Shown one piece after another: positions 32,293 through 41,403 of a stretch of DNA of 64,000 bases. A model generated the notes under the pieces. That model searched no databases, was not told where the DNA came from, and was given only the letters and a program-made list of their open reading frames with translations. The position numbers and the translations under genes were made by a program. Origin of the DNA: Thermoplasmata archaeon (GTDB lineage: Archaea; Thermoplasmatota; Thermoplasmata; Thermoplasmatales; Thermoplasmataceae). The DNA is taken from NCBI GenBank assembly GCA_021806295.1, contig JAJZXS010000048.1:1-64000 (forward strand), written 5' to 3'. Within the stretch, counting starts at the first letter, position 1. Every line of letters begins with the position of its first letter.

Positions 32293-33414
32293 ATGACTGT
32301 AAAGGCAGGGATACTGGATTCAACATTAAGAGAAGGGGAGCAAACCCCTGGTGTGCTTTTCAACAGAAGGCAGAGGGTGGAAATTGCAAGAATGCTTTCA
32401 GATGCTAAAGTGGCCATGATAGAGGCGGGGCATCCACTGGTGTCAGAGGATATATACTCTGCAATAAAGGAGATCATGGATTTGAAAGCATCCGGTATTA
32501 TTAAATCGGAAATAATCGCGCACAGCAGGGCTGTGGCTTCAGACGTCGATTCAGCGGCTTCATTGAACGTGGACAGAATTGCAATTTTTTACGGGGTTAG
32601 TGACATGCATTTACGCTACAAAACGCATAAAAGCAAGACTGAGGCCATGGACATTATCTATGATTCAATAAGCTATGCAGCCTCCACAGGTATTCCTGTA
32701 AGGTTTACAGCAGAGGATGCATCCAGAACAGATATCAATTTTCTCAGGAACGTTATAAAAACTGCTGTGGAGGCAGGTGCTGACAGGGTGTCAATTGCAG
32801 ATACACTGGGGATTCTTACCCCGGAGAAAACAAGATTCATTTTCAATAACATCTCTGATATAAATGGCGTTGAATACGATTTCCACGGGCATAATGACAT
32901 GGGAATAGCCCCTGCAAACGGTCTTGCAGCGCTGGAATCTGGCGCAAGCATAGTCCACACTACTGTCAATGGCCTTGGAGAGAGGGTAGGCATAATACCC
33001 ACCCAGACCATGGCTGTCCTTATGAAATATCATATGAATATAGATGCGGCAAATCTGTTAATGATGAAAACTATCTCCAGGAGAGTTGAAGAGTACAGCG
33101 GCATAAAACTACCTCCAAATTATGCTATTACCGGCGACTACGCTTTTACCCACAAGTCAGGGGTACATGTGGATGGAATAATCAGCAATGCCAGCACATA
33201 CGAATTTATGGACCCGGCGATGCTGGGCATGCAGCGTTCCTTTACAATTGATAAATATTCAGGAAAACACGCACTTCGTGAAAAACTCATGGCAATGGGC
33301 ATTAATCTGGATGATAGTGGGCTATCAAAAATTCTGGCCCAAATAAAGAACAACAACATGGTTTATTCGGATGAGGACCTTAAATCAATTATAAGCTCAT
33401 TAAACACACAATGA
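32293..33414 (+). CDS. homocitrate synthase / 2-isopropylmalate synthase family protein
   Basis: LDSTLREGEQTPGVLF, FTAEDASRTD, DFHGHNDMGIAPANGLAALE, AFTHKSGVHVDGI; lacks the LeuA regulatory domain. Confidence 0.88.
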   Translation: MTVKAGILDSTLREGEQTPGVLFNRRQRVEIARMLSDAKVAMIEAGHPLVSEDIYSAIKEIMDLKASGIIKSEIIAHSRAVASDVDSAASLNVDRIAIFYGVSDMHLRYKTHKSKTEAMDIIYDSISYAASTGIPVRFTAEDASRTDINFLRNVIKTAVEAGADRVSIADTLGILTPEKTRFIFNNISDINGVEYDFHGHNDMGIAPANGLAALESGASIVHTTVNGLGERVGIIPTQTMAVLMKYHMNIDAANLLMMKTISRRVEEYSGIKLPPNYAITGDYAFTHKSGVHVDGIISNASTYEFMDPAMLGMQRSFTIDKYSGKHALREKLMAMGINLDDSGLSKILAQIKNNNMVYSDEDLKSIISSLNTQ

Positions 33415-33551
33415 AATAATTTTCTGGCTTATAAATCTCCACCTGCCAGACGCATCATTTGACCTTCTAAGGACAGAAATTACACAGTGCCACATTATAT
33501 CTCTGTCATGTGATAATTATTACCTATGAATCTAACGTTTTACTTCATGAC

Positions 33552-34853
33552 TCATGGGATTGGGTCTCCCAGCATTAATGTCAGATAAAGTGATAACAGG
33601 GTCATAAAAAGCACGGGGACGGCCAGTATAAACCCGGTTTTCATGTAATATGCCACGGAAATTTTGATTGCATTTTTTCTTTCCAGAGTATAAATCCACA
33701 GTAGCGTTGCCAGTGAACCGATTGGGGTAAATTTTGGGCCAATATCATTTCCTATAATGTTTGCGTACATAAGAGCCCCGGGGTGCACAAGGCCAGATAT
33801 CGCTATATCCCCGATCATAACAGATGGCAAATTATTCATGAAGGCGGCATTTAATGCAAAGAAAAATCCACTGAAAATTACCGGCAGGGGCCCAGGAAAC
33901 ATGGTAAAGTAATTCAGTATGCTAATATATATCGCATCAAGACCATTATTGCTCACACCGAATACTATTATATACATTCCCAGTGAGAAGAACACAACCT
34001 GCCAGGGCGCAATTTTGATCACATGATTCGCATCAATTTTTCCACCCGTTCTTGCAAGCACATAAAAAAACACGGCAAATGGAATTGCTATAAATGAAAT
34101 TGGTACATCAACGAATCCTGAAATGAAATACAGGATCATAAGCAATATTATAAGCGGAAAAGCAAGAATAAATATCCGCCTATCCTTTATAAAAGATGAC
34201 GGGTCAAAGTTCATGTCAATATGGAAATCCTTAACTATGGTTTTTCTGTAATACAGGTAGAGAACCAGTATGCTTGCAGCAATAGAAACGGCATCAGGGA
34301 TCAGCATGATTTCTGTGTATCTTGAAAATGTAATGTGGAAGTAGCCTGCAGTAACAAGATTTACAAGGTTGCTCACTATAAATGGAATGCTGGATGTGTC
34401 TGCAATGAAGCCTGTTGCCATTATGAAGGGCAGGATCCTGTCTCTTGGGGTGCCTGATCTGTAGAGTATAGAATAGACAATAGGTGTAAGTATAAGCGCT
34501 GTCCCATCATTAGCAAAAACGGCGGATATAAGTGACCCAAGAAGTATTATCAGGATGAAGAGCTTTTTTCCACCTCCCCTGGAATATACTGCGATTTTGT
34601 ATGCTATGTATTCAAAAAATCCTGCCTCATCAAGTATGAGTGAGATAATAATTACGGCTATGAATGTGAATGTTGCATTCCACACTATATCCCACACCTG
34701 TATTATATCGCTTATTGTTGAAATACCCAGAACCAGTGTGATGGCGGCACCGGCCATTGCGGAATATCCTATTCCTATATTTCTGGGTTTGATGAGAACC
34801 ATCAGAAGTGTAACTGCAAAAATAAGCAGGGAAAGGTAAAATAATAATGTCAT
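33552..34853 (-). CDS. arsB: ArsB/NhaD-family (arsenite efflux-type) permease
   Basis: Multi-TM; FANDGTALILTPIVY, NNLPSVMIGDIAI, IGNDIGPKFTPIGSLATLLW. Confidence 0.88.
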   Translation of the reverse strand: MTLLFYLSLLIFAVTLLMVLIKPRNIGIGYSAMAGAAITLVLGISTISDIIQVWDIVWNATFTFIAVIIISLILDEAGFFEYIAYKIAVYSRGGGKKLFILIILLGSLISAVFANDGTALILTPIVYSILYRSGTPRDRILPFIMATGFIADTSSIPFIVSNLVNLVTAGYFHITFSRYTEIMLIPDAVSIAASILVLYLYYRKTIVKDFHIDMNFDPSSFIKDRRIFILAFPLIILLMILYFISGFVDVPISFIAIPFAVFFYVLARTGGKIDANHVIKIAPWQVVFFSLGMYIIVFGVSNNGLDAIYISILNYFTMFPGPLPVIFSGFFFALNAAFMNNLPSVMIGDIAISGLVHPGALMYANIIGNDIGPKFTPIGSLATLLWIYTLERKNAIKISVAYYMKTGFILAVPVLFMTLLSLYLTLMLGDPIP

Positions 34854-35167
34854 TAATCATTCTCTTTACATTCAACGCAGTTGCAAACGTAGTCAATTTT
34901 ACTCCCGGCAGCTTCAACCACCGAAATAACCTCTTTTAAGGAATCACTGGCCAGTGAATATATTATATTTTTTCCAGATCGGTAACTTACTGTTAAACCG
35001 TTTTCCCTAAGTTCCTTAAGTTTATGGGAAATAAGCGGTTGATCTATACCTGTTTTTTCAACTATTTCCCCAACCGCCATGTTTTTTACGGATAGCATCT
35101 TTAATATTTTAAGCCTCAACTCATCTGAAAGCATTTTATAAATATTCAGGTCTGTGATTTTTTCCAT
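34853..35167 (-). CDS. arsR: ArsR-family transcriptional regulator
   Basis: wHTH: MLSDELRLKILKMLSVKNMAVGEIVEKTGIDQPLISHKLKELRENGL; C-terminal CNCVEC. Confidence 0.9.
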   Translation of the reverse strand: MEKITDLNIYKMLSDELRLKILKMLSVKNMAVGEIVEKTGIDQPLISHKLKELRENGLTVSYRSGKNIIYSLASDSLKEVISVVEAAGSKIDYVCNCVECKEND

Positions 35168-35200
35168 TCAATACAAAATTAAAATTATATATAAATAATT

Positions 35201-35229
35201 ATTCATATGTAAAAATTAACATATAGAAT
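35201..35229. promoter_or_regulatory. candidate operator inverted repeat between arsR and a phosphoesterase gene
   Basis: ATTC-ATATGT-aaaaatta-ACATAT-aGAAT. Confidence 0.4.
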
Positions 35230-35255
35230 AAATATATAATTATGATAACAGATAT

Positions 35256-35945
35256 ATGAAACTTCTTGTGATATCTGATGTGCATGGAAACTTTGATGCC
35301 CTGGAAGCACTGGTGGGTAATGAAAATTACGATAAAATGGTTTTCCTGGGGGATGCTGTTGATTACGGTCCGGAACCGGAAAAGGTTCTAGATTTCCTGA
35401 AAAGCAACAGTGATGTAAATATAATGGGAAATCATGATAATGCAGTTATTACAGGGGCTTCATGCAACTGTTCTTTCGATATGCTGGAGTTGAGCGATTA
35501 TACTAGAGAAAACATAAGCATGAAACTTCTGGGTAAAACTGATATGGATTTCTTGAAAACATTTCACCTTAATTATGAACTGGATACAGGAAATGGCCTG
35601 GCATATCTGGTACATGCATCTCCATATAATAATCTGGACGGATATCTCTTTGCCAATGAGGCAGAAAGGGTTTTCAGGGATAAGCAGTTTTTTGATAAGT
35701 ATAGATACATACTGGTTGGCCACACACATTTTATGATGGTTTACAGGAATAAAATAATAAACCCGGGCAGTGCCGGGCAGCCCAGGGATTTTTCAGGAAA
35801 GCCATCCTATGTGGTGATAGATACAGAAAATGAAACAATAGCCATGAGAAAATTTAATTACGATCATGAGAGGGTTCTGGCTAAACTGAAAGCACTGGTA
35901 AAGGACGAAAATATCTATAAAAAATTGAAAAGATATTATGTTTAA
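35256..35945 (+). CDS. metallophosphoesterase (YfcE/MJ0936-like)
   Basis: ISDVHGNFDALEAL, GDAVDYGPEP, GNHDNAV, LVGHTHFMM, NPGSAGQPRD. Confidence 0.94.
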   Translation: MKLLVISDVHGNFDALEALVGNENYDKMVFLGDAVDYGPEPEKVLDFLKSNSDVNIMGNHDNAVITGASCNCSFDMLELSDYTRENISMKLLGKTDMDFLKTFHLNYELDTGNGLAYLVHASPYNNLDGYLFANEAERVFRDKQFFDKYRYILVGHTHFMMVYRNKIINPGSAGQPRDFSGKPSYVVIDTENETIAMRKFNYDHERVLAKLKALVKDENIYKKLKRYYV

Positions 35946-35974
35946 CTCCTCTTTCCTGTAGCATATATTTATAA

Positions 35975-37165
35975 ATGCGATTTAAATTATTGCCAATGAA
36001 TTACGGTGCCCGTGCTGGTTTGGTGCATGCTGCCAGGGCTCTGTATGCCCTAAACTGGATGGACATGGCGCCTGCTCTTGTGTACATAAAAGCATATATG
36101 CACCTGACAGTTGTACAGCTGGGTACCCTCGTAACCGCATTTTACATAGGCATAGCGATTTTTCAGGTACTTGGTGGATACCTATCATCATACATTGGCG
36201 ATAAAACTACATCCCTCATAGGACTTCTTTTTGTATCGGTTTTTGCCATTATATCAGGGCTTTCAAACAATTTTACAGAACTTATAATTTCAAGGTTTTT
36301 AGCAGGAATGTCTGCTGCACTTTTCTTCTCACCGGCACTCAGCCTCCTTGCATCAATCGTACCGGAAAACAAATATGCGTTCCATATAGGGATATATAAT
36401 GGCGCGTTTAATGTGGGTGGTGGTATTGGCATAATAGGATGGGCAATACTTGACCAGTATATGGGATACAGGATTCCATTCATAATAGCAGGCATAGCCA
36501 CCATGGCGCTTTTCGCTGTTCTTACAATCCTTTTCAGGGATATTAAAAATGTAAAAACAAACAAATCAGATATATTCACCAGTTTTAAGAAGGTATTCTC
36601 CAGCAGAACTATAATCCTTATCGCCTTCATAGGAATAGCAGCCATGGTCGCTGAAACCATAATAGGGCAGTTTTTTGTATATTACCTGGAATCCATAAAT
36701 TATTCAGCAGACCTCGCCGGCGGGATATCTGCACTGTATCTCATTATTGGATTCTTCGGAGGCGTGGTAGGTGGTTACCATTTTTCCAGGACTAATCACA
36801 AAATAGGAACATTCATGGCTATAAATATAGTACTATCACTGTCCCTGATAGCAATAGGATTTTTACACAGCTATATACTTATCATAATACTGGCAATAGC
36901 CATAGGAATGATAACCGTCTATGGGATGTCCATTACATACACACTTGTTAGATATCTAGCCCGCAGGGACCTGGTTTCGTTAACCCTGTCATTTGTAAAT
37001 ACACTGCAGCTTCTGGTGGCAGTGACAGTGCCTGTTGTATTCACTGTCCTGTATTCAAATTATAATTATACAGTTTCATGGGTGGCCATGGGAATAATAG
37101 GCCTCATATTCCTGCCGTTGATATTCCTGGTCAGGGGGAACCTTATAAAGGCTGTTCCATCATAG
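35975..37165 (+). CDS. MFS transporter
   Basis: ~12 hydrophobic segments; SRFLAGMSAALFFSPALSLLAS. Confidence 0.88.
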   Translation: MRFKLLPMNYGARAGLVHAARALYALNWMDMAPALVYIKAYMHLTVVQLGTLVTAFYIGIAIFQVLGGYLSSYIGDKTTSLIGLLFVSVFAIISGLSNNFTELIISRFLAGMSAALFFSPALSLLASIVPENKYAFHIGIYNGAFNVGGGIGIIGWAILDQYMGYRIPFIIAGIATMALFAVLTILFRDIKNVKTNKSDIFTSFKKVFSSRTIILIAFIGIAAMVAETIIGQFFVYYLESINYSADLAGGISALYLIIGFFGGVVGGYHFSRTNHKIGTFMAINIVLSLSLIAIGFLHSYILIIILAIAIGMITVYGMSITYTLVRYLARRDLVSLTLSFVNTLQLLVAVTVPVVFTVLYSNYNYTVSWVAMGIIGLIFLPLIFLVRGNLIKAVPS

Positions 37166-37672
37166 AGGTTTACCGAGCAAACCCTTCGCCCGCAGTACGT
37201 TTATTATGCCCCCATTTTCAATGATTTCCATTAGAAATGGCGGTAGCCCCATGAAGGCAACTGACCTCTTATTAACCATATCTGTAATTTTACAATTTTC
37301 TAAATCCACAGTAATTGTATCGCCCTCATCCACGGCATCATGCACGCCACTGGCTTCAATAGCCATAATTCCGGTGTTCACAGCATTTCTCAGGAAAAGG
37401 CCATTGACTGATTCTGCAATAATGCAGGATATGCCAAGCTTCTTAAGATTATCAGCAGCCGGCCTGCTTGATCCTGTTCCAAAATTCTTACCCCCTATTA
37501 TTATATCACCTGCCTCTACCAGAGTGGCCCAGCCTGGGCGATTTGCCTCCATGGCATGAAATGGTTTTTCGGCTTCTGGAAGTGTGTAGCATATCTGTGG
37601 ATATATTAGGTCAGTGTTAATATCGTCTCCGAAAACCCAGGCTTTTCCTGTTATGTTATTCATTAAGATCAC
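37160..37672 (-). CDS. leuD: 3-isopropylmalate/homoaconitate dehydratase small subunit
   Basis: GDDINTDLIYPQ, NFGTGSSRPAADNLKKLGI, SVNGLFLRNAVNTGI. Confidence 0.9.
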   Translation of the reverse strand: MILMNNITGKAWVFGDDINTDLIYPQICYTLPEAEKPFHAMEANRPGWATLVEAGDIIIGGKNFGTGSSRPAADNLKKLGISCIIAESVNGLFLRNAVNTGIMAIEASGVHDAVDEGDTITVDLENCKITDMVNKRSVAFMGLPPFLMEIIENGGIINVLRAKGLLGKPL

Positions 37673-38906
37673 CTTTTATATATCCATAAAGAGCCGATAT
37701 GGCAACTGTTCTGGCTGATGCAATGTATATGCTTGCCCTGCTGGACCCCATCCTTCCTTTAAAGTTCCTGGTTGTTGAGCTTATCACAGTATCACCATCA
37801 CCCACAACTCCCATATGCCCTCCGAGGCATGCCCCGCAGGTCGGATTTGTTACAAGGCCATTTGCCTCGATAATTGTACTGAGATACCCGAGTCTTTCAG
37901 CCTCCATGTACACCTTTCTGGATGCCGGGGTAACTGTAAGGCGGACATTTCTGTTTATCTTTTTACCCCGCAGGACTTCGGCAACATCCCTTATGTCTGA
38001 AAGTCTTCCATTGGCACAGGAGCCGACCACAGCAACATCCACGTTTACCCTTCCCAGTTCAGAAACTGGTTTTACATTGTTTATGATACGATCTGGCATT
38101 GCCACCATTGGCTCAACAGATTCCATATCTATATGTATCTCATCAAAATATTCTGCATCACGATCTGGTGCTATTGCACGGTAATCCCCGACTCCTGCAG
38201 AATCCATATAATTCCTTAGAATATCATCCACAGGAAACACAGCAAATTCAGCACTGAGTTCAGCACACATTGTTGATATTGCACTTCTCTCATCCATTCC
38301 CAGTGTTTTTATTCCTGTACCCGCGAATTCTATATTCTTCCCAGGTATATCTCCTGTAACAGAGGCTATATGAAAAAACACATCTTTGGCCGACGATCCA
38401 TTTCTTATGCTTCCACTTAGCTCTGCTTTTAATGTTTCTCCCACCATGAACCAGGTCTTTCCTGTTGCTATGATATTCATGAGCTCCGGGGTTCCAAGAC
38501 CCCTTCCAAGGGTGTTGAACGCACCTGTTGCTATAGTATGCGAGTCTGTATTTGCAATAAGGCTTCCGGGTTTAAACCATCCGAGCTCACCCCCAAGCAC
38601 ATGTGAAATTCCTCCCCTTCCAGTATCAAAAAAATCCCTGATTCCCCACCTGGAAACAAGTTTCCTTAATCTATTCACCCTGTTTGCTATTTCTATACTG
38701 GGCGCAGGGACGTAATGGTCGAATACCAGGGATACCTTATCCGGATCAAATGGCCTTAAAGGGGGATTGTCCACAAATTCTGGGTGCAGTGCAGCCATGT
38801 CAACTATTATTGCTCTGTCGACCCCTACCGTGGCGATATCACCGGGGGAAATGGTTTTTACAGGCTCTGTTGAATGATTGAGCAGTATTTTTTCTACTAT
38901 ATTCAT
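37656..38906 (-). CDS. leuC: 3-isopropylmalate/homoaconitate dehydratase large subunit
   Basis: Aconitase family; TDSHTIATGAFNTLGRGLGTPEL, GSCANGRLSDI, NPTCGACLGGHMGV, TTRNFKGRMGS. Confidence 0.94.
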   Translation of the reverse strand: MNIVEKILLNHSTEPVKTISPGDIATVGVDRAIIVDMAALHPEFVDNPPLRPFDPDKVSLVFDHYVPAPSIEIANRVNRLRKLVSRWGIRDFFDTGRGGISHVLGGELGWFKPGSLIANTDSHTIATGAFNTLGRGLGTPELMNIIATGKTWFMVGETLKAELSGSIRNGSSAKDVFFHIASVTGDIPGKNIEFAGTGIKTLGMDERSAISTMCAELSAEFAVFPVDDILRNYMDSAGVGDYRAIAPDRDAEYFDEIHIDMESVEPMVAMPDRIINNVKPVSELGRVNVDVAVVGSCANGRLSDIRDVAEVLRGKKINRNVRLTVTPASRKVYMEAERLGYLSTIIEANGLVTNPTCGACLGGHMGVVGDGDTVISSTTRNFKGRMGSSRASIYIASARTVAISALYGYIKGDLNE

Positions 38907-39014
38907 TGAATGCTCATACTGTTCTTTTATAAATTAATTACTATTTTAGTATTAAATTTACGAATTATGTATTGATTATATATAGATTTCTAATAGTATT
39001 TATTATAATAATTA

Positions 39015-39170
39015 ATGCAAAACTATCTCCGTTATCCATATAAATTTTCAATAAATGCCGGGAAATATTGGGTTTTTGGAACCAGCCCGAACATATTGCC
39101 AGAACTTAACGGGCAACCGTTATATGCTGCAGTGTTAAATCCATCGGAAATCCATGGGAACTCTTACTAA
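39015..39170 (+). CDS. 51-aa uncharacterised ORF or coding remnant
   Basis: MQNYLRYPYKFSINAGKYWVFGTSPNILPELNGQPLYAAVLNPSEIHGNSY*; higher GC than the flanks. Absent from the ORF track. Confidence 0.35.
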   Translation: MQNYLRYPYKFSINAGKYWVFGTSPNILPELNGQPLYAAVLNPSEIHGNSY

Positions 39171-39269
39171 ACGTAATGATACCCAATGCCATTATTAATT
39201 CTAGCTTTTCATATATAAATAATAATATAAAGAATAACACATAAATATTAATGTCGAATTTCGTATTAT

Positions 39270-40379
39270 ATGTTAAACTTACATGTAAATAATTTAAATA
39301 TATCCAAATCAGAATTCAATAAAATTCTGCCAGTATTTTCATATTCTATTGCCACATTCTTTTTGATGGATTTTGCGTTCTTCATAGAGGATATTGTAAC
39401 AACCCTGCATTTTTCATACATAGAATCGTTCATACTTCTTGGAATACCCTTCATTGGAAGGATGGTGACACCCTTTATATACTCATATGCTGGTAGAATC
39501 GGGGTACCAAGACTGGCTTTACTTTCTATTACCATTATGGCCCTGATTTCATTCGGGATGGGATATGAAACAACATTTGCAGAACTATTTGCAAGCAGGT
39601 TCATGATAGGCGTATTTTTCGGTCTGGCAACATCAGCATCCATAGAGGTATCCTCCATAACCGCTGACAGGAAAGTAATAGGGCTGACAATGGGAGGATG
39701 GGCCATAGGGTGGCTTCTGGGTGCTATTTTTTTCATGCTACTCGGATCATGGGAACTGGTTTCAATAGCAGGAATTATTTTCGCCCCGGCACTGTTATTT
39801 TCCAGAAAGCATAATGTAATATCACCCATGTTGCAGAAGTTCCATTTTAATTTTTCATTAAAAGTATTCATTATATTTCTTCTCGGATTTACACCTGCAT
39901 ATGTACTGGAAATAGTTCCATCATATCTGGGAACCTCATCATTTATTGAATCAATAGCTGCTTACTCTGTTGCTGTATTTGCATACCTGCTCCTGCCGGC
40001 AATGATGACCCGTTTTTCATTGAAAAAAACACTGTTCTCATCGCTGATAATAGTGGGTATAAGCGGGGTACTATTCTTCGCAACACTGAATCTGGCATTT
40101 GCCATAATATTCACCATGTTCGGCCTGGGTGTCAATTCCCTGCTTCCAATTATAAGCAGAAACCTCAATGTTGAGGCGGATAAGATTGGCCCAAGCATGA
40201 ATTTTTCTGCAGTAGCAGGATTTATATTCCCTGTATTTTTACCACTTGGAAATGAAGCATTGAATGCTGCAGTTGCTGTTTTTATAGCAGCCATATTCCT
40301 GTTAATTTTTGTGGCAATAGAATTCGGAAAGCACGGTTCCAGAAATATAAATTTAAAAAGACTATTCGCCAACCATTGA
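39270..40379 (+). CDS. MFS transporter
   Basis: Multi-TM; SRFMIGVFFGLATSASIEVSS, GLTMGGWAIGWLLGAIFF. Confidence 0.85.
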   Translation: MLNLHVNNLNISKSEFNKILPVFSYSIATFFLMDFAFFIEDIVTTLHFSYIESFILLGIPFIGRMVTPFIYSYAGRIGVPRLALLSITIMALISFGMGYETTFAELFASRFMIGVFFGLATSASIEVSSITADRKVIGLTMGGWAIGWLLGAIFFMLLGSWELVSIAGIIFAPALLFSRKHNVISPMLQKFHFNFSLKVFIIFLLGFTPAYVLEIVPSYLGTSSFIESIAAYSVAVFAYLLLPAMMTRFSLKKTLFSSLIIVGISGVLFFATLNLAFAIIFTMFGLGVNSLLPIISRNLNVEADKIGPSMNFSAVAGFIFPVFLPLGNEALNAAVAVFIAAIFLLIFVAIEFGKHGSRNINLKRLFANH

Positions 40380-40420
40380 AATTAATATTTGATTTATTTT
40401 TTTCATATGTAAAAATATAA

Positions 40421-40984
40421 TCATATTTTTATATTATCTATGTTGTACGGATCATCCGCTGCATATGGATTCTTTGGCTTCTGTTTTTTTATCGCCCCAT
40501 AGATCATTACAATAAATCCAACTATACCTATAAAACCCCCTCCCAGGATAAGTGCAGCCATTGCATCAAACTGTGACCCGGTTATATGGCCGTATTCAGG
40601 TAGCGTGGAAGTACTATTGAAGTATACATATTTGTATGTCCCCGGCTTTAAATCTATAAAAAGCTCCAGTCCAGCATCGGATTCACTGGCCTTCTGTTCT
40701 ACTGAATTAAGTGTCGTTATATTTTTTACAGAGGCAAGGCTAGAATAATTCACCAGTCCCGAGTTTGATACAGCACCATCAACCATAACTATATAACCTG
40801 ATTTCACGGTTATATTCCCGGATACATTTAATCCAGTTGCTCTAATCTCAGTGTAATGCGTACTGGATGAACTTTTAAATGAATCCTCAAAATATTCTGT
40901 TCCTCCTGCTGCCATGGCAATCCCTATGATAAGCATGGCGATACCGATTACCAGTATCTTTTTATTCATAAGATACATGAGCAT
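40421..40984 (-). CDS. uncharacterised protein with two TMs flanking an extracytoplasmic domain
   Basis: N-terminal TM, ~100-aa middle domain, C-terminal TM and Pro/Asp/Tyr-rich tail. Confidence 0.65.
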   Translation of the reverse strand: MLMYLMNKKILVIGIAMLIIGIAMAAGGTEYFEDSFKSSSSTHYTEIRATGLNVSGNITVKSGYIVMVDGAVSNSGLVNYSSLASVKNITTLNSVEQKASESDAGLELFIDLKPGTYKYVYFNSTSTLPEYGHITGSQFDAMAALILGGGFIGIVGFIVMIYGAIKKQKPKNPYAADDPYNIDNIKI

Positions 40985-41061
40985 TCATTTTTATTTAATA
41001 CTTTTGAATTGAATAAAGGATCTTTGGTTAAACTTTAATTAGCAATATTGCTTAATGTATT

Positions 41062-41403
41062 ATGAAAAAGGACGTTAATGAATATATAAGCAATATCATA
41101 AATTCTGGGCCCTCGGAGGAAATGTATTTTGAGGCCATACATGACGTATTCAAGGATTTAATCAAGGAGTATATACGGAAAAAGATAAATGAAGATGATG
41201 AACTGAAAAAGCAGATCACTGAAGTCCTTGAAGAATTCATGGAGGCAAAGGTAAAGGAGTATGATTCACTGGCCAAGATGGCAAAGGTAACTGCAAAGAT
41301 AGGTATCATGAGTGCGCCATCAGGGGTCAAGCAGGAGGCATTGAACGACTTCATGGAGACATTCAAAAAAGAAATAGAGGAAATAATTAAAAGTACATTA
41401 TGA
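41062..41403 (+). CDS. uncharacterised charged, predicted helical protein
   Basis: 113-aa ORF, convergent with and overlapping the polD small subunit gene end. Confidence 0.7.
   Translation: MKKDVNEYISNIINSGPSEEMYFEAIHDVFKDLIKEYIRKKINEDDELKKQITEVLEEFMEAKVKEYDSLAKMAKVTAKIGIMSAPSGVKQEALNDFMETFKKEIEEIIKSTL

Noticed and set aside
33423-33449. ctggc...gccag hairpin downstream of the homocitrate synthase-like gene
   Set aside because: Only a 5-bp stem with a long loop; insufficient support.
36163-36660. 165-aa minus-strand ORF opposite an MFS transporter
   Set aside because: Antisense of TM-rich codons gives a long hydrophobic artefact.
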